A stretch of 64,000 nucleotides of DNA from an uncultured Clostridia bacterium (GTDB lineage Bacteria > Bacillota > Clostridia > UBA1381). Numbering within the stretch: position 1 is the stretch's first letter; the number at the start of each line of letters is the position of its first letter. The notes beneath the pieces are model-generated. The model ran no database searches and had not been told where the DNA came from. It saw only the letters and a program-made list of their open reading frames with translations. Below, in pieces: positions 1 to 15,000 of this stretch. The translations under genes were made by a program, and so were the position numbers. Location of the stretch: assembly GCA_910585485.1 (NCBI GenBank), contig CAJUEZ010000001.1, positions 1 to 64,000 on the forward strand, written 5' to 3'.

Positions 1-3000
1 CGACGCTTACGGATGTAATGCAGATCACAGCAAGTGATACGAATAGGTTTGGAGCGGCGCTAAAGAAGGACGGAACAGTCTGGACATGGGGCTATAATAA
101 CTATGGTCAGCTGGGCGATAATTCCAATAATAACTCTAAAATTCCTGTAGTTGTAGGATTCCCGGCAACGCGTAGATTTATTATACAGGACGCGAAGGTA
201 CTGCCTATAGCAGGCGGCGATGCAGTAGCCGAGTATGACTGGACAAATCCGATGCCTTCAAACCTAACAGGTGCATATGGAATAAAAGAAACTCAGAAGC
301 TTGTAATTGATACTTCAAAGATTACAGGTGAAGAAATATTCGGATTTAATCTAATTATAAATAAGAATTCGGAAAATTCATTAGAGACTTTTGTCAGAAT
401 AACATCATTTGACGAAACTATGGCAACAGTTGAGAACAATAATACTATTGTTCCAAATTCAAACAATAAATATGGTATAGTTCCAATTATTGTAAGAGAT
501 ATAAGACGTGACTTTACAGGAATAATCCGCGTAGAGATTAAGCCTGATGGTGAAGATTATGTTGCGGCGCCTATGGTTGCAGGCGGTCCGTTTAACACGG
601 TTGCTCTAAAGGCAGACGGAACTGTCTGGACATGGGGCAGCAATATCAACGGTCAGCTTGGCATAGGAACTGCTGACTCAGGTTCATTAACACCTGTTCA
701 GGTAATGGGCGGAGAATCAGAAACAGAATATCTGAATAATGTTGTTCAGGTAGCGGCAGGCGGTCTTGGAGATGGCACAGCGCGTCACTTTATGCTTGCA
801 TTGAAGGCAGACGGAAGTGTATTCGCATGGGGCAATAATACATACGGACAGTTGGGTAACGGCGCAACCGGTACCGATATGACGACTCCTGTAAAGGTTA
901 AGGGCGAAAACGGCGAAGACTATTTAAGCGATATTGTTCAAATTGCCGCAGGCGCGACATTTGCAATGGCTCTTGACAGATACGGTAATGTTTATACATG
1001 GGGTAATAATGATCAGGGTCAGCTTGGCATTAATACCTTTGGCGGTACTTCAAATGTACCTGTACGCACTTTAGGCGGTATGGCGTATACTGTAAAGCTT
1101 GGAGATGTTGTGCAGATTGCCGCGGCTAAGGGATATGCATATGACTTTGCTTATGTATTAAAGACTGACGGTAGTGTATTAACATGGGGCTATAACGGAG
1201 ATGGTCAGCTTGGTAACGGCGATACAAACAGATCTTCAACTCCTGTTCGTGTTAAGCCTATAGAGGCAGACAAGAAAATATTTGATAATGTAGTTCAGAT
1301 AAGCGCGAGCGCAAGATCCGCGGCTGCATTGCACTTCAATATTAATAAAATTGAAGGTAACGTTGTAACGGATATAAATACAGGTTATACTGCGCTTGAG
1401 GAAACACTTAATAATAAGAAGGTTTATACTTGGGGTTACAACACGGATCGTCAGCTTGGCTCAGGTTATACTGATAACTACAGAATGACACCTGTTGTTG
1501 TTAAAAAGGATACATCAACAGAACTTACAAATGTTGTTGAAATCAGCGCCGGTCAATATCAGATGTCCGCGCGTGTATTGGAAGATGATATATCTGAATC
1601 GGAAGAAGGGAAAGAATCTTCCTCAAACGGACTTGTAACCAAGGTATATACTTGGGGTAAAAATAATTATGGTCAAGGCGGTATCGGAAATTATACCACG
1701 CCGACACAGTTTGCTACTCAGGTATTGGGTGGTCAGACAAACACAGAATATTTGGAAAATTCTGTAGCGCTATTTGCAGGCGGAGACTTTATGGGTACAA
1801 TCCAATCTGATTACTCAGTATGGGATTGGGGTTATAATAATGTAGGTCAGCTTGGCGATGGCACTATAGACACAAGAAATACAGCTGTACGTGTTGTATC
1901 AGAAAAGGGCCAGCCGCAGCTGAATATGACAACAGCAAAACTAACAAGTAACGGTACAGAAAAAGATGTAACGCTTCATTATGATACGCTGAAATTCGCT
2001 GATGAAGACACAATTATTTCAGCTATTCAGGTTGGCGACATTCTCAGCATAGATGCTGATGCTATAACAGGCGTATCATCCTTCAACCTTATGAAGGAAG
2101 CTGGTTATAAGCCTGACGCGTTAACGTTCGAATCTGTTGACACATCTGTTGCTGACGTTGATGAAAACGGTGTTGTAACAGCTAATAAAACAGGTATTAC
2201 ATATATTATAGTAAGAGATGAGGTTAACGGTACAGAAGGCTTCTTCAAGCTGAATGTAGTACCGAGCAATATCCATCATATTGCTTATCCTGAAATAAAA
2301 GCCGGAGCGTACCATGTTGTTGCTCTAAAGGCAGACGGAACAGTTTGGGCTTGGGGTTACAACAATAATGGTCAGCTGGGTAACAATACTCAGACTAATC
2401 AGCCGCAGCCTATTCAAGTATTAAAGAAGGAATTCTCACAGGTTACTTTAGAAGACGGCAGCGTTGAGACAGTTGAATCAACGAGTGCACTGACAAATAT
2501 TGTTAAAATTGCAGTCGGAGGATACCATAACCTTGCGCTTACTGCCGATGGTAAAGTTTATGCTTGGGGTCTTGGCAATTATGGTCAGCTTGGCGATGGA
2601 GTACAGTCAAATCATAATAACCTTGCTGCGACAAGAGTAGTTGCTCCGGGATACAGTTCTTTAAATCCGAACACATATCTGGGTGAGAGCGATGACAGCG
2701 GATTTATAGTAGATATTGCAGCTGCGGGCTGGGGTACAAGTACAGTTTATTCAACGGCTCTTGACGAAGACGGCAATGTATACGCATGGGGCAGAAACTA
2801 CGCGGGTGTAGTTGAACCTCATAATAATAGAGATTATAACAGAAGAGATGTTCCTATAAACATAACAAAATCAAATGGTATGTTAAAGGGAGCAGTAAAA
2901 CTATCATCAGATTCTATAGGATATACTGCAAGAGTAATCCGCAGCGATGGTCAGATTATTTCATGGGGCTACGGCGGTTATGGAGAGCTTGGAAACAATA

Positions 3001-6000
3001 CAAATTCAAGCGGTATAGCTCAGGCAAACCTGAGCGGCAAGAGAGCTCTTTATGTTAAGGGCGGTTACTACAATGCAGCCGCAATAACCACAGACGGCGA
3101 TGTTCTTGTATGGGGTTATGCAAATGAAGGTACTCTGGGACGAGATGATGATAAAACAACGCTTACAGTACCTACAAAGAATGAGGGCTACAGCAAGAAG
3201 ACGTTTGTTGCAGAAGGCGAAACAGAAGAGACCACTATTTCTCCTGTAACTCTTGATATATCGAGAATATCAATGGTTCGTTTTTCGGACGGAACTGTAA
3301 AAACCGCAGGTCCGCAGGGAGTTGCAGGTCTTGGACGAGGCGCGTATACAGCAGATACAACTGTTGAGGATAATGTTGCATTCGGAAAAATAGGCACGGT
3401 TCATGCGGGTAAATCCGGAGAAGCAGGAGAATATCTGAGCGATATTATTTCTATCTCTACTTCAAACGGTGAAAATTACTCATCATATGCAATAAAAGAA
3501 AACGGTACAATATGGTCATGGGGCTATAACGGATTTTATCAGCTTGGCGATGATACACCGACAGATAGAAATGAGCCGGTAAGAGTAGGTAAGTCATATC
3601 TTTCAATTAATCCTTATCTGTATTCATTCAAGGTAGGAGATACAGATCAGGAGATTAATACTCCGGCAACGGATTCATTCAATGTATTCGCTTCTTCAAC
3701 AGGCGAGGCAGCTTCACAGGGCTTGTTATATCAGACATATGACGGAAATAACAACATTATAGAAATTGACGAGCATACAGGTAAAATAAATGCTGTAGGC
3801 GTTGGTACAACATATGTAATTGTTTCTGTTGCGGATGATTACCTTACAACAGGTATAGCCAAAATAGAGGTTCGCCCGTCAGATGAAACAGTGGGCGGAG
3901 GCGAAGGCTCAAGTATTGCTTATCCGCAGGTTGCGGCAGGAAGCGACTTTACGGTTGCTCTAAAGGCAGACGGAACAGTATGGACATGGGGTAATAATAC
4001 ATACGGTCAGCTTGGCAACGGTAAATTTAACGGAACAGTCGTATACCCTGAAAAGATTGATAGTCTTACAAATGTCAAGAAGATTGCGGTAGGCGGTCAG
4101 TTTGCGGCAGCGCTGAAGACTGATGGAACAGTATGGACATGGGGAAGAAATAATAAGGGTCAGCTTGGTAATAACACCACTGAAAATTCTAATGTTCCTG
4201 TTCAGGTACTTAAGGGCGCGCAGGCTAATGACGATGAAGATGAAGAATATCTTACAAACATTGTTTCAATCGCAGCAGGCGGTGTAAACGATGACAGCGG
4301 ATTTGTTATCGCGCTTGATGGAAACGGCATGGTATATGCTTGGGGTTCAAATGAAAGCAGACAGATAGCAAATACGTATAATGCAAACTATAACGTGCCT
4401 GTTGTCACAGTAGCGACAGATGCTGTTGAAATTACGGCAGGCAGAGGCTCTACGGGATATGCGCTTGCTTCAAGCGGTACAGTATTCGCGTGGGGACGCA
4501 ATAACTCATCTGAATATGGTATGAGCGGAAACAACGGTGTTCTTACAAGAGTACCGCTTAATAATCGTGTAATGGCGTTTGGAGCGGCTAGCCAGAGCGG
4601 TATGGCTGTAACATATGTGCTTAACTCAGAAAATACTCCGTCTACAACAACATATTCATGGGGTAACAACAACCGTTTTGCAATTTCACCGGCTAATACG
4701 AAAACAATAAGCAGTCCAAACGCTATGGTTAACCGTGATTATGTAGCGTTGATGGGCGGCGGTGAAAGCGTATATACAATAGATAAAAACGGCATATTGA
4801 ATATGTCAGGCCGCGGCGATAAGGGTCAGCTTGCAAACGGAAGCAATGACGATTCGTCATCAGGAACTCCGTTCAGTGTATTTATGAAAGCGGACGGCTC
4901 AGAGGCTAATGACGCAATCGGCGCGTCATCGGGCGGCACACATTCATTATACATAGACAGAAACGGTTATGTATGGAGCACAGGTAACAATACTAATTCA
5001 CAGCTTGCTTTGCAGAATGCAGGAGATAGTATAAACCTTGCTCAGAAGATTGGCTCACAGCCAACAATTACAATAGACAGCAGAGAAGTGCTGGCTAAGA
5101 AAGATAAAGTAACTGATGACAGCATTGCGTCTATGATTGGCATAGCGGGAACATTTAATTTGTTTACTGCTTCTGACACTGCGCCCGGTTACACAACCGA
5201 AATTGATACATGGGATCATTCTGTTGCGGAAATAACCGATGACAAGAAGGTTAAGGGCAACAAGGTAGGTCAGACATACGCGGTAATAAACATCAAGGAT
5301 GAAACAGGCACAGTAATAAATACACAGTATATCCTCATTTCCGTAGTACCTGACGATGATGACTTTATTACATATCCGATGGTTGAAGCAGGTCAGACAC
5401 ACACAGTTGCTCTGAAGGCAGACGGTACAGTCTGGTCATGGGGTAACAACGCGTCAGGTCAGCTTGGTCTTGGCTATACAGGCGGTATGGAAACAGAGCC
5501 TCAGAGAGTTATGTCAAATGTTAAGAAGATAGCTGTAGGCGATAACTTCGCAATGGCTCTTGACTTCGACGGTAACCTCTGGACATGGGGCGTAAATAAT
5601 TACGGTCAGCTTGGTCTCGGATTAGCAACAAACGTTCAGGTTAATACGCCGACTATTGTTCAGTACTTTGTTGACAATGGTATGACTATAACCGACATTT
5701 CCGCAGGCGGAAACGGTACAAGTGAATTTGCTCTTGCGATTGCAAATTCAATGGATGTTTATGCTTGGGGACTAAATAACTACAGACAGGTTGCAGACAG
5801 TGGCACATCATTCTTTGTAACACCTGTTTACACAGGCGTGTCAAGAGCTGTTGCAGTAGCGGCAGGACGTAACGTTACAAGCTATGCGCTTACAGAAACA
5901 GGCAAAGTATACGCTTGGGGTAACAATTCAAATGCGGAGCACGGTACAACAAGTTCAACAACGGCAAAAGAAAATGTACCGATAACTGAAAAGGTTGTTG

Positions 6001-9000
6001 CAATCTCAGCAGGATACAACAGCGGCTTTGCTATAACTGAAAACAGAGAATCATATGTTTGGGGCAAGGGCGCTAACGGAAACTTAGGCATGACAAATTC
6101 AGATGGTAAGCCTAAGAAGCTTGGTGATATAGCGAACGCAATTCATATCAGCAGTGCTCAGTCGACCTTCGTTGTAAAAGAACAGCAGAATTTACTTGCA
6201 ACAGGCTTGAATTCGAACGGAATGCTTGGTGTCGGTACAACAAGCACAGAAACAAGCTTTAAGCCAGTAAAGGCGGACGCTGATAACGAATTTACAAGCG
6301 TAATCTGGGCAGACGCAAGTAACAACGGTTCTCATTCAGCGATGATTAAGAGAAGCGGTGACGTATATGCTGTTGGTTACGGCGGCAACGGTCAGATTGG
6401 TAATGGCGCGTTTAATAGCTATACATATCCGACCACTGTTGGCTCACAGCACATTGAGATTGATGGTGTTGAGAACAACAGAGTTCTTACATACCTTGGA
6501 AGCGGCGGAGTAGTAATCACTCCGGAAATCGTATCAGGATTTAATGTATTCAAGAGTATGATTGCAACAGCAGGAGACTTTGTATACGCTTCTTCTGATG
6601 AAAATGTTGTAACTATAGACAGAAGTGAAAACCGACTGAACTTCATGGGTGTAGGCGAGGCGACAGTAGCCATTGCCGACCAGAATACAGGACTGTATAC
6701 ACTTCTGAGAGTTCAGGTGCTTCCTGAAAGCTATGAGCAGGCAGTAATTAATAAGACTGCAGTATTCCCGAAGGTTGCGGCAGGCTATGAATACTCTATC
6801 GCTCTAAAGGCAGACGGAACAGTCTGGACATGGGGAGACAACACAAATGGTCAGCTTGGTATCAATAAGACAAAGGATGAAGTTGCAAATTCCGGTGTAC
6901 CTGTACAGGTAACGCTTGAAAACGGCGACTATCTTGAAAATGTTGTTGATATTGCCGCAGGCAGAATCACAGCATACGCTCTGACAAGAGACGGTAACGT
7001 ATATACATGGGGCAGCAATGCAAATTACGCGCTCGGTCAGGGTGCAAACGTATCGGATCAGAAGGCTCCGATTAAGGTAAAGGATATTACAGGAAACGGC
7101 TCTTTGGGCGACAGCTTTGAAAGCAAGATTATCTCAATTGCGGCAGGCTATGATTCAGCTATTGCTGTTCTTGCAAACGGTACGGCGTATGCATGGGGTT
7201 ATAACGGATATAACATGCTCGGCACAAATGGTTTAAATACCTCGCTGCCGCAGAAGGTTATAGGTGTTAATAACGCGTTCGAAGCGAAGAAGTCCCTGTA
7301 TTCAACAGCAATCCTAAATAAGGATACAACAGTTTCAACCGTAGGCTATAATGGCTATGGTGAGTTTGGTGTGGGCGATACATACAGTTCAAATCTTGTA
7401 AAGACCATGCTTAAATCTAAAGATCAAGACCAGCTAAAGGGTGTAATTAGTCTTGACAGAGGCTATGGAGGCACAACTTTGGTAACTCTTGAGTTAAAAG
7501 ATGAAATAACAGATCCGGATGACGCGTTTAATAATTACGCTTATACAACAGGTAGTAATGATTACGGAAAGAGAGGAACAAATACAACTTCTCTATATCC
7601 GACACGCATTACAACGGATGGAACAACACCTATAACAGGTATTTCAAGTATCTCATCGGCTTATCAGACAACCGCAATGCTTTCAACTTCAGAAGAAGAG
7701 AATGTATATATGCTTGGTTATGGCGCACATGGTCAGATGGGCAATGGTACAAAGAATAATTCGCCTTTGCCGAAGGTTGTTAAGAAGAACAACAGCGGTA
7801 TGGAAAATCTGTCAGACATTATGATGGTTAAGTCCGGCGCGGATGCTTATCATATCATAGCGGCTTCAAAGACCGGCGGTGTTTATGAATGGGGCTATAA
7901 CAGCAAGTATCAGCTTGGTGACAGAACTAATGAAGACAGTCCGTATCCGGTTGTTGTAGGAAGCAGTCCGCTTCAGATTGATAAGACAACTGTAAGACTT
8001 CAATTAGAAGATACAGAAGATGTAACAGCAAGCACATCATCGCTGATGTTCTCATTGTTCAGTGTAGGAGCACAGGGCGAAACAAAGATCACATGGAAAA
8101 TCCTCAATACAAAGATTGCAGATTTTGAAGGTGATTCAACAAGTAATGTAAATGACGGTGTAGCTTCTAATACAGTAAAGATTAAGGGTCTTACCAGAGG
8201 TACAACAGTTCTTGTAGCGTATGACGAGCTTACAGGAAAGACTATCTCATCACGCATTACTGTTACAGACGGCTTCACAAATCCGAAGATTGTTACAGGC
8301 AATGACTTCACAATCGCATTGAAGTCAGACGGTACTCTTTGGGGTTGGGGACGCAATACAAACGGTAAGATTGGTATTGGAAACTCAACACCGGTTGTCG
8401 CATTGCCGACACAGATTGACAGCTACATTAACACCGCAAACAGAGAAGTATTCAACTTTGCTGATGAGGACGCAGAGCATGGTGTTATTATAGATATAGC
8501 GGCAGGCGCAGACCACGTTCTTGCTATCGACATAGAGGGTAACCTCTACGCTTGGGGTCTTAACAACTATGGTCAGCTTGGTATCAGCGCGGGTTCATAC
8601 AGCTACGCTAACAGACCGCTGCTTGTTAAGTCGCTTGAGGGCAAGAAGATTGTCGCAATCGCGGCAGGCGCAGACCACAGTATGGCTCTTACAGAGGATG
8701 GCATAGTCTATACATTCGGTAAGAATAACCGCGGTCAGCTCGGAAGCGCGGAAGGCGTGAATAATGCGCAGCATCCGACACCAGGAGTAATCAGAGGCGT
8801 AAACGGCAACGGCACACTTAGCGGAGTTGTTGATATAGCGGCAGGCGCAGAGCATTCAATGATGCTTCTCGGCTCAGGAAAGCTTTGGACTGTCGGAGAC
8901 AACAGTAATGACCAGTTAGGTTATAAGATTGATAATAACAACTATACTTCTACTATCGTTGAAACTCAGATGCCTGAACTTGAAGATGGTGAAATAATCA

Positions 9001-12000
9001 TTGATATAGAAGCAGGCGTATATAATTCAGCATTTATCACATCATCAGGCAACCTCTACGCTTGGGGTAATAATGATTACATGCAGCTTCAGGATGGTAA
9101 TCTTGACAATCATGTTCTTACACCGAGCAAGGTTCTGATTGAGGGCGATGACAGCAGAATCCAGTCAGTTCAGTTCGGCGGTGTTCGTGATAATGAAACA
9201 CATATTGTTGTATTGACTGAGGATAACGAGCTTTACACATGGGGCAGAAACAACCATGGTCAGATGGGTAACGGATCACAGCTCACGGATAACGGTAATA
9301 TTAAGCGCATTCAGAATGATCCGGTTAAGGTTGTTATCAATGAAAAGGATAATGATGTCTGGGCTATCAGCGCAGGAGGAAACAATACTTCTGTAATATT
9401 GACAGATGGCTCTGTATACACATGGGGATCAAGCGGTTACGGTCAGATTGGTGACGGAACAGCAGGAACATCAACTGATAATGACAACATAAATCAGCTT
9501 AATCCGACAAAGACAGGCGAGGATTATATCGCTCTAAATGAGTACTTCGTAACATTGAAGGCAGGCGAAACGGCAGATATTGAAGCAACCTTCATGAAGT
9601 TCTTTAATGTAATGGTTAATACTGATCCGAGTGTAACATTCTCGGCAAGTTCGATGAATGACGGCATTGCGGATGTAAACGGTATGACAATCAGCCCTGT
9701 TGCAACAGGCAATACCCAGATTGTTGTTACAGGCGGAGGAAAACAGGCTGTAATCAAGGTTACAGTTCTTGGCGACGGTGTTAAGGCTGTTCCGCAGGTA
9801 GGATCAGGCACAGGCTTTACAGTTGCTCTTGACAAGGACGGTAAGGTATATACGTGGGGTCAGAACGAATCAGGACAGCTTGGTCTTGGAAGCACAGAAA
9901 ACTATATTACTCCGACAGAAGTAGTATTCAGTTTTGCAAATCCTGACAACACATATATCACAAGAATAGAAACAGGCAACTCCCATACTATAGCTCTTGA
10001 TAACACAGGCAAGCTATGGGCTTGGGGTAACGGATACTTCGGTTCGCTTGGAACAGGCAACAGAAATAATTCGACGAAGCCTGTTGAAATAACACTTCCA
10101 AATGACGCGGTTCCTGTAGATATAGCTGTAGGAGAAACAACAAGCTATGCTCTTGACAACAAGGGTCATATATACGCTTGGGGTAATGTTGCATACAGCA
10201 CAGGCTACGGATTGTCACCGATTAAGCTTGACTTATTTGAAAGAATGATTGAAGTTTCAGGTAAGTACGGCTTAAAAGCTGACGGTTCAATCTGGTCAAT
10301 TCCGACTACTAACGGAAACAGTGTAATCATCGAGAAGAACACTAAGACAGATGATGGAGTCATCAGATTTGTCAAGATTTCTTCAGATGACCATACAGGA
10401 AACAACACAGAAGCAGATCCTGCGGCAACTCATACTTTGATGATTACTCAGGATGGCAAGGTATACTCATTTGGTAATAATAAGTTTGGTGAACTTGGTC
10501 TTGGCGACAGAGAAACTGTCGGCGAGGATGAGATTAATCTCATAGAAGGTTTATCAGATATTATTGATGTATCAGCAGGTTATCAGTACAGTGTTGCTCT
10601 AACTAAAGACGGTCAGGTTTATGCTTGGGGTAACAACAGAAGCTATCAGGCAGGTCAGACAGGCATAAAGAGCTATATGGCTCCGCAGCGTGTTGCAACG
10701 TATGATGAGAATGCGAAAGCAATTATTTCTGTAGAAGCAGGAACAGATCATACAGTTACAATCGACGCTGAGGGTTATGTATGGAGCTTCGGTCAGAATA
10801 ATTACAGTCAGCTTGGTAATCAGGATAACGCGAACTCATATGTTCCTGTACTTGCAGGTAAAATGCAGATGAGCGTTAAGCCGCAGATTATCAGATTAAA
10901 CACAGGTGATACAATCAATGTAACTGTCGGCACACCTGGCACACCGACAGGCGCGGCAAGAGACGATCAATATCTGAATCTTCCGCTTGAAGTAAGCATT
11001 GCAGAGTATCTGAATCTGCTTGGATACACAACTTCAGGAGACCACAGCTACACAGTTGAATCTCTTGACGAAAATATTGTGACAGTTGCAGATGACGGTG
11101 TTACTATTACCGGTGTCGGCAGAGGCAAGACAATGCTGAGAGTCATTAAGACCGGTACAATAGGCTATGTAACAGTTTATGTTGGTGAAACAGGTATCTA
11201 TCCTATGGTAGACGGCGGTGACGGTCACAGCGTTGCTCTTAAGTCGAACGGAACAGTTTGGACTTGGGGACGCAATAACCGCGGTCAGCTTGGATTTGAC
11301 ATAAATGACGGAGCATTAACTCCTGTAAAGGTAGAAGGCTTCGGTCAGAAAGAGGATGAAATACCTGTATCAATGATTACAGCCGGTGAAAACTACACTG
11401 TAGCTGTAAGCACAACAGGAAAAGTTTACACATGGGGAGATAACACCTATGGTCAGCTTGGCAACGGAAATACTGATACACAGGTAGTTGCTATAGACAC
11501 TGTTAAGAAGTCAGACGGAACAGAACTTGAAGGAGCAGTAAGCGCTTCAACATATAACAATACAACATACGTATTACTTGCAAACGGCACAGTATACGCG
11601 TTCGGAAATGACTTCGGCTCAAAGAACTATGCGACACTTGTTGCGGGTATTTCAAACGTACATCAGGTAAGCGGTAACTATGCTTTGAGCATAGACGGTG
11701 ATGTATGGAGACTATCCAATGGCGCACTGCCTGCAAAGGTAATGGGCTTCAAGGATGATAAGAACAATGAAGTTGCAATAGTTAAGATTGCAAGCGGAAC
11801 AGATCACTTGCTTGCGCTTGACAAGAATACGAATGTTTGGGCTGTAGGCGGAAATAACTACGGACAGCTCGGACAAAACAAGAGAGATTCAAACGTTACT
11901 ACTGTACCTGTAAAGGTTCTTGCAGGCGAGATGGTAGGCGGAGCATATCTGACAGGCATAGTTGATATCTCAGCTGATAAATTCATTTCCGGCGCGATAG

Positions 12001-15000
12001 ATGAAAATGGAAATGTTTACAGATGGGGTTACAACCGTAACAGTCAGCTTGGTGTAGGCGGCTACGACGATAAGTATGTTCCTACGAAGGCTCTTAAGAC
12101 AAAAGATGATCTGAACATTGATTATATCGCAGGCGGTCCGCTTCATCAGATGTCTGTAGATAAAGAAGGCAATGTATGGACTGTTGGTAATAACCAGTAC
12201 GGTCAGCTTGGTGACGGAACAGTAATCTCTAAGGATGAACCTGTCATGGTAGGCGGTAACGAAGTTGTCATTTATGACGAAGATGATAACGCGCTTTACG
12301 GTACTATCTATATGAATGTCGGCAATACTAAGGACTTCAAGGCCGGATTTAATGTATTTAATCTGTATCAGGAAGAAATCATGAAGATTGATACATTCGA
12401 ATACATGTCAGACCGTGACAGAATTCTTGATGTAGATCATTCATCAGGTCATGCTATAGCGCTTAGTCCTGGTATAGCATATGTTCAGGTTACAGAAAAT
12501 AGCTATAGCCGAAAGAGCGCATATATTAAGGTTGTAGTATCAGATTATGATAAAGACTTTATGCCAAAGGCTGTCACAAAGGGTAATCATTCACTTGCCC
12601 TTAGAATAGATGGTACTATCTGGGCATGGGGTATCAATGACAAGGGTCAGCTTGGAACAGGCGATACTTCATATTCAGACGACCCTGTAAATGTAACACC
12701 TTCAGGCATGACATTTAAGGAAATAGCTGTAGGCGATGAATTCGCTCTTGCAGTCGCATCTGACGGCAGCGTATGGTCTACGGGTGACAACACCTCAGGA
12801 CAGCTTGGCGTGGATGCCATGACAGAACCTGTACGCAAAGAGTTCACAAAGATTGAGGGACTTTCAAACATAATCTCCGTTTCTGCAGGATACGCGTTTG
12901 GCGCGGCTCTTGATAAGAACGGAAACGTATGGACATGGGGTTCAAACAACAAAGGACAGCTTGGCGCAGGTAATATAGTAACTTCAAGAGCAGAGCCTAA
13001 GATGGTTGCGGGTATAGACAATGTAACTGCAATTTCAGCAGGCAATGACCATATATTGATGCTTCGTTCAAACGGAACAGTATGGACGATGGGTTCAAAC
13101 GGCAGTGGTCAGGGCGGTATTGGAAGCGCATCAGAGGCTATATGGACCCCGACAGCAGCAAAGGATCTTGAAGGAATAGTTGCAGTAGCAGCCGGCACAG
13201 ACCATAGTATGGCTCTAAGCTTCATGGCTGACGTATTCACAACGGGCAGCAATATCGAAGGTCAGCTTGGTTTAACTTCAGGCTCTACCAACACATATGT
13301 AAAAGCTATGTCTGACGTTATTGATATAGCGGCAGGTAATAAGTACAGCGCTGCAATAGACACAAGCGGTAAACTCTATGTATTCGGTAAGAATAACAAG
13401 GGTCAGCTTGGTATAGGCAATACTGAAAATAAATCAGAGCCGACACAGAATACAGTAATAGATTCTCTTGACAGCACTAAGAATATGGTTATCAACGGTA
13501 TGAGCCTTGGTAATGAATATTCTGTACTGTATTCAGCAAGCGGTGAAGTATATGGCTTCGGTGATTATACACTTGGTAAGCAGGTTGCCAAGAATGATAC
13601 AAAGAGCGCGGTTCCTGTACTTATAGGTGAAAGAACACAGCTTATTTCAAAATATGCTATTACGCTTAAAGTAAATGAAACAGAAGATCTTGATGCTTAT
13701 CCATGTGAGAAGTTTAATCTTATTGAAGATTATTCAAGCGTTGATTCTGTAGACTTCGTAAGTAAGAATGAAGATATTGCTTCACTTGTTCAGAATGGTA
13801 ACAGCGCGACAATCACAGCGGAAAGCATTGGTATTACACATGTTATTGTAACAAAGGGCGATCTTGTATCAATCTGTATAGTTACAGTAATAGACGATAA
13901 GGCTAAGACGGCTCCGATGATTTCAGCCGGAAGCGCGCATGTTATAGCTTTGAAGGCAGACGGAACAGTTTGGGCTTGGGGTTATAACGAGCACGGTCAG
14001 CTTGGTAATGATGCTGTAGCCAGTGAATATGAACCGATTCAGATAACATCTCTCAGCGATAAGGATATCGTTGCAGTAAAGGCAGGAGAACATCATTCAC
14101 TTGCTCTTACACGTGATGGTCAGGTATATGCTTGGGGTAATAATGAATACGGTCAGACAGGTCATTCTAATGCTACAAAGAGCATAAGAGTACCGACATT
14201 GATTACAAATCTTCCAACAACAATCAAGACAATTTCAGCAGGTATGTCTCATACAATGCTGCTTGGTGATGATGGTATAGTATACAGCTTCGGTCTGAAT
14301 AAGAGCGGTCAGCTTGGCGCACCGACAAAGTTTGGATGGTCAAGTGAGCCGGTTATCGCGCAAGGTCTGAATAAGGTTATTAATATTGGTGTGGGAGCAG
14401 GCGGAAACTCAACTAAGGCTGTACGTTATGACGGAACAGTTTGGGGTTGGGGCGACAACGGCGCTCATCAGATTAATGACACTGATAATCAGATTTACAA
14501 TTATCCTATTAAGATTGACCTCGGCGATGAATTTAACGGTCATGTTGTAAGAACATATGACGGTAATTCACACGTTCTTGCGCTTCTTGATAACGGTAAG
14601 GTTATTTCATGGGGCAGAAACAAGTATGGTCAGTTAGGTCAGGGTATAGCGTTTGACGACAGCGGTAGGTATTATGAACCGGATTATGTAGATGTATTTG
14701 ACGGTAATAAGAATTATGCGGTTGACATCTCAGTAGGCGCTAACCATAACCTTGTTATAACAGCAGATGGTAAAGTCTGGACATGGGGTCAGGGTGAAAC
14801 AGGTAACCTGGGTAACGGTTCAAAAGATAATCAGAACTCACCTGTTCAGATAACGGTAGACGGAGGCGAGCATTCAGCTATAGCCGCTTCAACAGGCGGA
14901 GGTTCATCATATGTTGTACTAAACGACGGATATGTATGGAGCTTCGGAAGCAATCTACATGGTCAGCTTGGTAATGGATACGCAGGTGAAACACCGTCAG

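Noticed and set aside
18..20. ATG at base 18 as the true start of the giant gene
   Set aside because: No ribosome binding site precedes it, no signal peptide follows it, and the codons before it continue an RCC1 blade.
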